NCBI GenBank assembly: GCA_029237695.1
Contig: CM055266.1
Coordinates: 117,321,370 to 117,385,369, forward strand
Source of the DNA: Conchocele bisecta
Taxonomy: Eukaryota; Mollusca; Bivalvia; Lucinida; Thyasiridae
Direction of reading: 5' to 3'
DNA: 64,000 nt
Shown here in pieces: positions 43,604-53,549 of this stretch (position 1 is its first letter; each line of letters begins with the position of its first letter). The notes under the pieces are model-generated. The model did no database searches. It was given only the letters and a program-made list of their open reading frames with translations, and was not told where the DNA came from. The position numbers were made by a program, and so were the translations under genes.

Positions 43604-44384
43604 TCAATTATATGGGTTTGTTGTGGTCTGGACCAGCCGCCTTATCAGGTTTACATTATCGTCACTTTTACACACGATACAATGCGTATCGCACTGGTTT
43701 TTTACATTGTGATCATAATGTTTGAGACAACTATCAGACAAGTTATTGTCTCTAAAGAATCCCATGATACTCGTAATGGCGTGGCAATGATCGTCGTCTA
43801 CCAGGTATAAGTAAATATACAGACGTCGGTACTGGGTGTTGTAATGAATTTGTTTTTGTTTCGCGCTGACCACCATCACCTGTCCACATTATTGGGTGAT
43901 GGTCTTCCATTCATCGCGCGTACATCGATTCAGTTTGGCCTAAGCCATTCCGATCACCCTAGCCATACATAACTGATCGTCGTACGCAAGCCCTACGATA
44001 GAGTGAGTTTTTTTTTCCTGTTAGTTCTCGTAATCCGCCGTCTAGGCACGCAGCTCCATATTGGTAAATTGATAGATCCGGTCGTAATTTTAAACTATCG
44101 CCCACTCCGAGGTCATGCTTAATATTTAAGACCTTCTCGATAGTCCTATCCACGGCCGCGCTTCATCTCTCGTCCATTTCGTCGTCGAATAAGAGGGCCA
44201 GTATCGAACCGTCTATCTCCTCTTGTTCTCTAACGTACTCTAATGTCAATACTAAATCGTCTTCCGCGATAGATACCGGTCCATCCAACAATAGTTCTTC
44301 ATTCATAAACTTATGGTCGTATTCGGCATTTCTTACAGTCGAAGCCGAACCACGGTGAATCATGTCTACCCCATGTCGCCGCAA
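43604..44384 (-). pseudogene. Fragment resembling the N-terminal region of Polinton/Maverick-type DNA polymerase B proteins
   Basis: Minus-strand frames, read from 44384 down, include FMNEELLLDGPVSIAEDDL, RTIEKVLNIKHDLG and the block VMVVSAKQKQIHY with LYIYLYLVDDDHCHAITSIM, GFFRDN, CLKHYDHN, CDTHCIVC (43640-43870). The order LY-x-HxHAIxSMxGFF-CxxCxxxYxx-CxxHCxxC is what I associate with the zinc-ribbon region ahead of the polymerase in Polinton-like elements. Stops (after MYG at about 43959 and around 43900) break the frame, and no polymerase motifs are visible downstream. Assignment rests on motif style only. It sits just inside the left inverted-repeat arm. Confidence 0.5.
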
Positions 44385-45079
44385 AGTTCATCAACTCATG
44401 TTCGTCAGTGAATCAGTCACCATCGTTTCAAGTATCGAAACATCCATTTTGATATCTACAAGTATAATGATATTTCCCGTAGAAATACGCTCTTATATAC
44501 TCGCGATTGGACGAACAATCTCTAAGTTAGATCAAGTGGTCATTGTGAAAATAGTAAAATTGCAAATTCACTTTCTCATTGGTGGATTCGTGATAATGGA
44601 CTCCCGTCAGACTGATTGATGGCTTTCGCGAATAAATTTGTTTCATCTACGCATCAAAGAGTCTAGATCATTTAAGTAATTGATTGCCCCCACCCTCCCC
44701 CCCCCCCGCCCCCTTCAAAGTGTTTGATGGTTTTTGCGATTATTGTTTTTTCATCAAAACATCAAATGTCTAAAATAGAAACCCATGCATCGACCAGTAT
44801 GACACCCTTCGATATGGCACCAACGCGACTAAAATATATCGAGTAATAACGGACTTATGACCGTATAAAGACTGTACCAATCAAAAGCCGGTGTTTCACC
44901 ACGTCACGTTCAAAAACCCTTAAATTTCAATATCTTGGGAACGGTTAGAGGTAGAAGGCCATTTGACCTTGTTAGCAAGTAAAATGGCAACATCTGGGTA
45001 TATGGGACAGAAACTACCCCAAACTCACATGGAACAGTGAACATACCTCCCAGAATCAATGTAGGTTGTGACCAGCCAC
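44385..45079. other. Intergenic, nothing recognised
   Basis: C-rich run at about 44690-44712. The sequence between the Polinton-like fragment and the LINE linker has no feature I can support; a decayed LINE endonuclease may lie at its right edge. Confidence 0.4.
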
Positions 45080-47950
45080 AAATCTATGAATATTTCATTA
45101 CATTACTCGACGACATGACCAAGTGATCATGATGTTGTGTTGTGTGATGTTGGTACAATACCAAAACGGACGAGACAGAAACCACGGACAGTGCAACTAC
45201 TCCGAAAAGCTGATTGGAAAGATTTCAGAAAATATATGTGTGAGTCGAAAGAGTACATCCTTCAAAACATAGATAACTACTCTATTCAGTAACGTTGGGA
45301 CTCTTTCAAATCCCATATCAATACTGGATGTACCAAGTACATTCCTACTAGAAAACTAAGCTGTAAAACAATTCTCCCATGGGGCATACAGGAAATAAAG
45401 CGCCTTATCGGTAAAGATGACAGTTTATACATGAAACACAAACAAGAAAATGTGGCCTATCGGCATTTGAATGTCCCCGGTGGCAGATTGAAGAAACTGT
45501 GGCAAAGTTAATAATAAATTTTAATGTGAGAACAAGTTTAAAATTGTGAAGGACAGCATGGTTTGGTGTAGTATGATTGGAATATTAGAGTGCTCCTTCA
45601 ATGGATAGAGAATATATGAAATAATTGAGAAACTCCGGCAAAGTTATTAATGTGTGAAACAATTCAAAGGTGTCAAGGTCAAAAGGTCAATGTCATATTA
45701 ATGGCAGCATGGATGTGTGGCATTTGTCCACAAGTATGATGTATTGAACTATTGAAGTATTCCATCAAAGGATATAGAAGTTATGACAGACTTGAGAAAC
45801 TCCGGCTAACTTCTTAATGTGTGAACAAGTTCAAGGTCAAAATGTCAAGGTCATATTAAGGACAGCATGGATGAGTGACACTTGTCATCAAGTATGCTGT
45901 GTTGAACTATTTAAGCAATCGTTCAAGAGATCTAGAAGTTATGACAGAAATAAGAAACTCCGGCGAACTTCTTAATCTGTGACAAAGTTCAAAGTTGTAA
46001 AAGTCAAAAGGTAAATGTCATCTTAAGTGCAGTATGGATGTGTGGAATTTGAGCAATATTTAAGCAATCCTTTAATGGATATACGAGTTATGACATCATT
46101 GAGAAACTCCGGCAAACTTCTTAAAATACCGGAAACACGGACGGACGGACAGACGCACTCACGGATATACGGACACACAGTCCAAACACTATATGCCTCA
46201 GGTCTACCGAGACCGGGGCATAAACATCCAAGGAGGTAAGTAACCGAAAGCATGTCCTGCAGATCAAGCACTTAGTGAACCGAAAAGTCAGGACAGCTTA
46301 CCACAACTACATGGAAGAGATTCTTGGCGTAAACACCCATGAACGAAACTCTGATCCCACCCGTACATGTTCGCTTAAAAAGCTATTTTAATACATTAAA
46401 ATCACTCGCCAAGACTCACAGGGCATATCTTCACTTAAAACTGCACCAAATGACGCAACACTCTCTACCACAGAGAAAGATAAGAGCAAATGTCCTGAAC
46501 AGACACTTCCAGTCTGTGTTCACTCCATTATCACCACTGCCACTGGAACAATTCTGCAAACTACCGTCACCAGACCCGAGCCCCGCATACCAACCCATGT
46601 AGGAAATCACAATAAAGGTAAAAGGAGTTCTCAAGCTCCTGTCAAATCTTAAACATGATAAGGCAGACGGCTGGTCCGGACCCCATCAAATCCGTAGTTC
46701 TCAAATAATTAAGAAATGAGATCCTATCATACGGGTACTCTTCCAAAGGACACTATCTACATGTCAGATCCCAAATGATCAACCGCTATAGTACGTCCCC
46801 AATACAAGACATGACACAAGATTGACCCTGCCATCTATAAGCCTATCTCCCTTACATGTATTTTATGTAACATGATGGAGCATATCATGACCTCAAACGT
46901 CACTAGGCACTTTCAAGAACATCACAACCTGTATAACTTGCAACACGGGTCCATGGACAAACAGTCACGTGAGACACACTAAATCCAACTTGTAGATGAC
47001 CTAGCACGGAATCTCGCATATGACCATCAAACATAATTGATCCTCTTGGACATCAGCAAAGCGTTTGATCAGGTAAGTCATCTGAAACTATTTTACAAAA
47101 TACACCATGGAACATGGAATCCATGGAAGCACCCACAAATGGATAAATGTATTCCTCACTGGTCGTACGCAGTCTGTTGTCATTGAGTCTGACCAAGTGC
47201 AGGTAACATCATGGAGTTCCCCAGGGTTCTGTGCTACTGTTCTTATTATACGTAAATGACAAATCACATCCCAGGTAAGACTATTTGCTGATACAGCTGT
47301 GTATCTGACAATTGATAGTGCCGCCGACTGCAATACTCTTCAAGAAGGTCTGGACAAATTGATATCTTGGGACGCTGCCTGGGAGATGGACTTCAACCCT
47401 TGCAAGTGCCAGGTGTTGCACATCACCAGATCCAAGCATCCAGTCCATGTCCCAAACACCCTCCATATCCAGATCATTGAAACTACAGAAAATGAAAAAT
47501 ACCCAGACGTGCACATCAGTTCAAATCTCAGCTCTAATCATTACATCAAGAAGTCAGTCGCCAGTGCAAATAAGAAACGCAGAAACATACAAACTCGACA
47601 TGAATGTGTTGTATATCAGATGGGTCAAACACAATTATTCTACATATTATAGTGTCACCCAGCATAGTCTCGGCTGGAGGTCACTGGAGCTCAAACGGAC
47701 CGATTATAGACTGTGCATGTTTGTCAAATGTGTCCATGGACTCGTAGCTATCCCTCTACCTGATGTATTGAGCGTCCAAACCGAATGACCCGACACACAA
47801 CACTTACCTTTCCGTCGGATACACACTACTATCAGTACTCCTTTACCCGATGACAACTATTATGTGGAACAGGCTACCGGCGCATAGTGTCATGCTGCCG
47901 GATTTGGAATCATTGAAACGGGAGGTATGCAATATTACCCACCGTTTGTA
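45080..47950 (+). pseudogene. Decayed LINE (linker, RT, C-terminus), interrupted
   Basis: Plus-strand blocks in order: DVVLCDVGTIPKR and RKADWKDFRKYM (45135-45240), RWDSFKSHI (45295), PWGIQEIKRLI and LYMKHKQENVAYRH (45388-45466); then a tandem-repeat element intervenes; then HLVNRKVRTAYHNYMEEILG (46268-46330), LNRHFQSVFTPLS (46493), KHDKADGWSGPHQI (46655-46695), IYKPISLTCI (46832), ILLDISKAFDQVSHL (RT motif A, about 47040-47085), GVPQGS-like and LLYVND (47215-47262, frameshifted), RLFADTAVYLTI (motif C, with one Asp of the usual FADD missing; 47277), and a C-terminus ending near SLKREVCNITHRL (47950). Many stops and shifts; inactive. The style is Jockey/CR1-like. Confidence 0.8.
45472..46235. 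mobile_element. Tandem-repeat element inside the LINE (Helentron-like)
   Basis: The left edge is ATGTCCCCGGTGGCA and the right edge has ACCGGGGCAT, inverse to it. Units anchored at GAGAAACTCCGGC recur at 45627, 45794, 45952 and 46101 (spacing 149-167 bp), with an older unit at about 45490. A GGACGGACGGACAGACG stretch follows (46138-46155), then a hairpin TGCCTCAGGTCT-ACCG-AGACCGGGGCA. The organisation is the same as at 33.0 and 53.5 kb. It splits the LINE linker region. Confidence 0.65.
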
Positions 47951-48194
47951 GAGTGTGCCGCGACTTTGAGCCTTTCTTACTTGTCAATATGAAACCTGGC
48001 CCTTAGGTCATTTTACATTCGCATTACTAATAATGTATCATGTCACTTTATGCAAAGTGTAACCACGCTGTCTTTTCTCGTATAGAATCTACACCTTTTA
48101 ACATTAAATGCATCTTTCGGATCGGACCTATAACTCAATAAAGGGTAGATAACTCGAGATGGATTAAAATTAAATATCGAATCGAGAACTATGG
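47951..48194. other. LINE tail and spacer
   Basis: Follows the last LINE codon and may be its 3' UTR. No poly-A or microsatellite tail is evident. Confidence 0.35.
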
Positions 48195-48886
48195 TCTAAC
48201 GCCAAACATTCCGGTTCAAACCGGTCTGTGTAACCGCTCTATACACCGCTCAAGAGTTTCAGTTATCCGGTAGAAGCTGTATTGTAAACATCGGAAATAG
48301 GGTACGGGGTGAGTCGGAACCACGTCTAGTGTGAAGGACCTGATTATGGCAAGCCAAATGCACAATAATTCCTTAAACCATGGTTTGGAGCTTAACCCCT
48401 AGTTTACGCTCCTCAAACCCTAGTTTTGGCTTAAACTGCCATTTGAGATCCCAAATGGTAGTTTTCTTAAACCCTGGTTTGGGCAATTATTGTGTACTTG
48501 GCGGCTCAAACCACCGTTTAGACTCTCAAACTAGGATTCCTGATAGCTTAAACCACGGTTTGAGCTCAAACCCCAGTTTATACTGCTCAAACCCTAGTTT
48601 AGGCTCGCCAAATGCACAATAATTCACTAAACTCCAGTTTGAGAGTCGAAACCATGGTTTAGGCTCTTAAACCCCAGTTTGATCAATTATTGTGCATTTG
48701 GCCAGAAACTGCCGTTTGAGGTCGTAATCCAATAAAAAGCCTAAACATAAACGACCTTCACATTCTAAAAATAGATAATTAGGTCATTTTAAAAATAAAT
48801 CGACACGTTACACATCCCTCTCTTGATATGTTAATTAGCGAAGCCACGATATTCATGCAAGTTAAACCGCTGCATATACTACTCAT
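48195..48886 (-). repeat. Right arm of the 5-kb-spaced inverted repeat
   Basis: Inverse match to 42968-43372: TTCGGTTCAAACCGG-like start, TGTAACCGCTCTATACACCG, AGAAGCTGTATTGTAAACAT, GGTGAGTCGGAACCACGTC, then after the inserted MITE AACGACCTTCACATTCTAAA, AAATCGACACGTTACACATC, GATATGTTAATTAG and GTTAAACCGCTGCATA. Its right end is within about 10 bp of the splice donor of the galactosyltransferase exon. Confidence 0.75.
48351..48707. repeat. GCCAAATGCACAATAATT-terminal MITE with AAACCATGGTTT motifs
   Basis: The ends GCCAAATGCACAATAATTCC and AATTATTGTGCATTTGGCC are inverse. A second inverse/direct pair lies inside (GGGCAATTATTGTGTACTTG at 48490, CGCCAAATGCACAATAATTC at 48605). The interior is made of about fifteen short motifs of the form CTYAAACCMYRGTTTRAG, many self-complementary. 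It is absent from the matching position in the left arm, so it inserted after the duplication. Confidence 0.75.
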
Positions 48887-48894
48887 GTACTTAC

Positions 48895-49568
48895 AAATTT
48901 CACTTCATTCCATGAAAATTTGCGAAGCCACAGCGGATGAGGCGCTGTCAGGTGTTCATCCAGCGGCTCGGGGTGAAACGTCTCTCGGCCACGGCCATCA
49001 AGCGAACTCAGGACAGACACGTTTGTATCGTGAAGACATCGCCCGATATCCACGTCTTCGTCCCCTCGCTCATTCGTACAGGCGCCATCCTTAGTCAAAC
49101 CGTGATCGACCAGGTTCCGCAGACCGGCGGCGCTGATGACGTACCCCGCCCCTCCGCTCATATATCCACCCGTCACGTGTGGTTTAAAATGGCACCCGAT
49201 ATATCCAGGGTATACAGGGTCGTATTGGGATAATAAATATTTCAAATTTTCCATGATTACATACGTGTCGTCGTCCGCTTTTAGGATCCAATCGAAATCG
49301 TGGATATTCTTGTGAACATGTATTAACGCGGATTTAATTTTCGGCGTCAAATTGCGCCTGCGTTCAAGAACGTCAACGACGAGAATGTCAACCCCTGGCG
49401 TCTCGTTAAAGCCTAATCCATACACGAATAGATGCTTGTCACACCGTCTCGCCCACGTGGAGTTCACTGAATTCATCTTAGCACGTGATTTTAGTGACGT
49501 CAGAATAAGACAGAGCACGCGCGTGTTGTTGTTTTTGTTGTTCTTTGTTTGAGAAATGTTCATTGTCT
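48895..49568 (-). CDS. C1GALT1-like core-1 beta-1,3-galactosyltransferase, internal exon
   Basis: The enzyme family transfers galactose from UDP-Gal to GalNAc-Ser/Thr in the Golgi, making core-1 O-glycan. The exon encodes about 224 residues: NNTRVLCLILTS start of the fold; STWARRCDKHLFVYG; VLERRRNLTPKIKSAL; the metal-binding DDD in DFDWILKADDDTYVIMENL; GYIGCHFKPHVTGGYMSGGA then GYVIS; and the acidic GDEDVDIGRCL with GRETFHPEPLDEHL. These are characteristic of the C1GALT1 branch rather than other GT31 enzymes. On the minus strand the exon starts after TTAATTTGCAG (AG at 49569-49570) and ends before GTAAGT (48889-48894), so the membrane anchor and the Cys-rich C-terminus must be in other exons, which I did not find. 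The open frame would otherwise stop at about 48883 inside the intron. The Met at 49563 need not be a start. No lesion is seen. It could also be one paralogue of several. Confidence 0.85.
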
Positions 49569-49570
49569 CT

Positions 49571-50849
49571 GCAAATTAAAGTTAACAATATAAATCAAAT
49601 ACAACCATTTTGCTGATGTACACGAATATAAATCATAAATAGGAATTATTTCCAGAAATAATTTCCGGAAATACATTGATACGACCACTTTGTTTGTACC
49701 TAATAGTCCTTAGGAAAAAATGACTCCCCCCCACCCCCTCTGCCCTTAATTTCTGTGCACCAAAGTAAAGGTTAGTGTCTCCTGAACAATATTCCACTTG
49801 TTGCCATCTCCAAAAGTGTCCCAAAGGCTATTTTTCAGAATATGATTTAGAGATACCCATTCTCGAACAATTTTATTTTTATTGACTTTCACAGATAACA
49901 TATTATACATTTTATTGTTTCTAAGTCATATATATGGTAATGCAACATGTTTATTGGTAACAAAACACAGTAGTACATGCCTACATTTTGAAAATGTGCA
50001 GTTTACTTCGATTTGTATCATTTGTGACAGCCATCTTTAAATTAAAATGACCTCCATTTTCCATTAACATTAGTTTATGTTACTTGATATGTATAAGCAA
50101 TAGTACAATACTAAATGGTACACATGATCATTTCATATCCAATATGGCCGCCAAGTCTAATATCTATACTGAAAACTATGCTAAACCTACATCTCTACTT
50201 TCTAATATAAACACCATTTTACTTATCGTTATTTATGTAAATGAATGTTATTGTATGACGGTGCATAGTTTGAACATACATTGAGCTCCCAGTGGTAGTT
50301 TTATATCCAAAATGGCTGTCAAATATGATTACATTTTACTTCAATAATAGCTATATTGCTATGAAATGTCAGATTGTACGTTAGTTATTTGTATCATGTA
50401 TGAGGCAGTTGAATAAATACAACCAGAATGTCAGAATGTATGTTCGTATACAATGAGACAAATAAAGTGAATGTATATGTATATTCGTATATATAGCATT
50501 GGCGTATATATTTCATAAAGATGCAAGTTATATTCAAACAATACATCAGCCATGTAAGGTCATGTTTTACGTCTGGCAAGTGCATGTGCTGGACCATGCT
50601 TGGGACTCTCTACTCTATGCATTTAAAGTAGAGCCAGTGTATAAATGTTCGTTCTGCTACAAATAGTGTCTGCAATAGCAACTGAGGAGCTCATAAGGTT
50701 AACACATGGTTCTCAGAGCCGAAAGGAACATGAGAAAAATGAAATATCTGATAAATGTGTTGTAGAAGTGGACATATATGTTCAGCTATGTTCAATCCGG
50801 CTTACAATACATTATTTCATATGGCTTAATTTAATGGAATCATGGTGAA
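49571..50849. other. Intergenic or intronic, nothing recognised
   Basis: Upstream (on the minus strand) of the galactosyltransferase exon, so probably its intron. AATATGGCCGCC at 50141 and CCAAAATGGC at about 50310 are the only notable motifs. A short hairpin (AATTATTTCCAGAAATAATT) lies at about 49645. Confidence 0.45.
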
Positions 50850-52853
50850 GTACAGTGCTTTGCGGGGTTGACACCATTCAATGCAAACTGATGAAGGGTA
50901 TGGTTCCACGCCTGAACAATGTAGAATATTACCAAGTGGTTGATGCAAGTCCGACTGACCTTGCGACTGTATATACTGGTTTTCAAAACTAGGTCTGACA
51001 GATGTCGTTACTGTATTTGTCAGACAATCTATGCAAAAGCGCTTGATGTTCCATGGAAGAATATAATCTCTTTAATTTGACATCGTCGTGCGGCGGCTTT
51101 TCACAAATCTATCTGTAATTTGCAAGATATTTGGAGTTGTCTTAGAATATGTACTCATCAAGTTGTTAGAACCGGGTCAATTTCGGGAGTTCTTGATGGC
51201 CTACACTATAACACGGCATTACATGTACACAATATTGAGTTGGAGGCACTAGTGTTCTGCCAAAGCAATTGTAATTATATAACGGACTTGCAGTCAATGC
51301 CAGTATACCAGAAGAAAGTTATTGCTGCAGTAGGTAAGAGAAGCATGATCAGTTGAAATGTTTGAAAAACTGAGAGTCTTACCCGATGTTGCCAACTTGG
51401 TTGAATCGTATACTGATAACATGAACGACACAATTGCCACATTATGGAACTCATACATTGATATGGTCACGCTGATTTGGTGTTTCATCCGTTAAACACG
51501 CGAGGAGATTGGAACGTGAACCTGTCCATACTTGGTTCTTTGCTTACAATCGAACTAACTATGCTCGATATACTCATGTGTATATGCCATGCAATTGCAC
51601 ACCCTGAAGCCCACCAAAACCTGTTAAATGGCGAGTTTGCTGTGCAGCGCAGTATATGCAATGATTTCGGACAAGTGGCAATCGATTAGACTATAGAGCG
51701 GATGTTGAACAGATACGCCAAAGCCAAGGGTGGAATAATCAGACTGATTTTAAGAAAGTGGGCAGTACAGCGATGGATGACAGAAGCACATACAAGGTCA
51801 GAATTTAATCAGATATTACATCATGGTAGAATGGAAAGATGAAGATAGAGTACACGAACAGACACATACAGCAGAGGATTTATCAGGATGAAGCAGATGT
51901 TCAACGTGTGCTACCAGTTTTCAACAATTAGAAAACGTTATATGAATAATCCACTGAGTTGCACATTGTTGCATTTGGTGGCATTGCATCTGAAAACTTG
52001 CGTGATGATCTCATAGATGCACGTGCAGTACACAGGGTGACCATCAAATGAATAAAGTTGTAGCTGAATGCAATAAAACTAAAACTTGAGTTACATGCTC
52101 CTCTCACTCAATTGAAGCTGAAAACGTTCAGTAGTGAGGCACATTCGACTAGTGTTGAGGTACCTGGCCGGGAAAGTCATCTGACTTGCTGGATCTTTGG
52201 ACAGCAGTGGAATATGAATAAAGACGATATCATTGGTCAGTTGTCACTACTGATGGTTTATTGGCCAACACAATGATGGATTTACTGGAGAAAGACACTG
52301 AACTGATGGAAAATGTTCCAGAAAATACAGCTATAATAATTGATGGAATGGTACTTTGAAAGCCATTTCAACCAATTATTCCCGTTTGTTTGCTGAATTG
52401 GCGACACTAGTGTTCTGTGTATCGATAATGGAATAACGACACCAAATAGTCAAATGGACTTTGTAGTAGATCAGTTTTTAGCAATCTCAATTAAGAACAT
52501 CGAAAGGTTGGAACGTTCGAAGGTGGTGTATCTTGCAGTTTAGCATTTCAAATGGTTGACAGAAGTCCCATGCAATGAAATAATTTTCTGCGTGATGGCG
52601 AAAAAATGACAGCATTTGTTGATTGCTAGCACATTGAAAACCGGTAATATGTATGTTGCACATGGAGATCTTTGCCACAATCCCAGTACTGTGGAAGAAT
52701 ATGCAAGAAGCGGACACGGGCATCTTTCTGCATGAACTTCATGCTGCAGAACCTGGATACCGCTGTATTGTAATAAGCAAATTTAACGTTGGTTTAGAAA
52801 TATTTGCATGTCATCTACAGAACCAGATTCGAATAAAACCAAATGCGATATAA
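50850..52853 (+). pseudogene. Second decayed member of the uncharacterised protein family
   Basis: Plus-strand blocks: VVDASPTDLATVYT (50940-50980), TVF then QTIYAKALDVPWKNI (51012-51065), ISGVLDGLHYNTALHVHNIE (51180-51245), WNSYIDMVTLIWCFIR followed by GDWNVNL (51448-51525), GEFAVQRSICNDFGQVAID, with TIERMLNRYAKAKGGII in the next frame (51628-51740), LTQLKLKTFSSE (about 52107-52140), and MQEADTGIFLHELHAAEPGY followed by RCIVIS (52698-52785). This is the motif order of large intronless unnamed proteins that are abundant in bivalve and cnidarian genomes; EEADTR and DDTD-type motifs link it to the copy at 32.2-38.9 kb. Frequent stops and shifts show an old, dead copy. It is more decayed than the 32-kb copy. 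Confidence 0.65.
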
Positions 52854-53549
52854 TGCAAGAGCTTTGTATGTTTTTCAACGAGAGCAACAAGCTTATGAAA
52901 TAGTGTGATGCTTTGTTTATACAGTATATGGAAGGATTTTAAAACTAACGTTAATGATGTCCGGTACTCATTACTGTGTCAAAATATGTTTAATGCATTA
53001 CATAAAATATATCGATTGAACTGTTTTGGCTTGTTTGGGCCAGTGATGCATTGGCCGATAGGATATGATTCTGACTCGTCACTTCTCGTGTACGTAATCA
53101 AATAGTTTACCTATTACAACATGTGCCAAATATTGTGCTCCACAAGTTTGGATAGTTTGCGATTCAACATGGATAGACGGAGCATATTGAGGTCTAGGTG
53201 AATGAATCTCATAAACATTTGGCTAGTTAATGTTTGTAGCTGCAAAGGCATATCGGTATACTGGTCAAAAAGCAATGAACCATTTTTTTCATTAGCCACC
53301 AAACATTATGAACATCATTTGAAACAATAACCATGAATACATGTGTATTACATGTATATTGAAAACACTTATTTTAATCAGGGGAGTTTTCCTGCTTTTT
53401 GAGGAGCGCAAAACCACATGGCAATCAATATGTAGCCAATATGCCATATTAACATAATATATGTTGGCGTGGTCTAGTGAATAAACATCGACCTCGGAAC
53501 TGGATGGTCGAGATGGCTGTTTTCGTGAGCCTCTAGCCTACCCGCCTGA
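52854..53549. other. Spacer with a possible tRNA-like SINE head
   Basis: At 53462-53545, GTTGGCGTGGTCTAGTGAAT followed by CGACCTCGGAAC resembles a tRNA 5' half with an A box, but the B-box region (GCTGTTTTCGTGAGCC) is poor. It could be a decayed SINE. Nothing else is recognised. Confidence 0.35.

Noticed and set aside
53462..53545. tRNA gene
   Set aside because: A-box-like start only; no convincing B box or acceptor stem.
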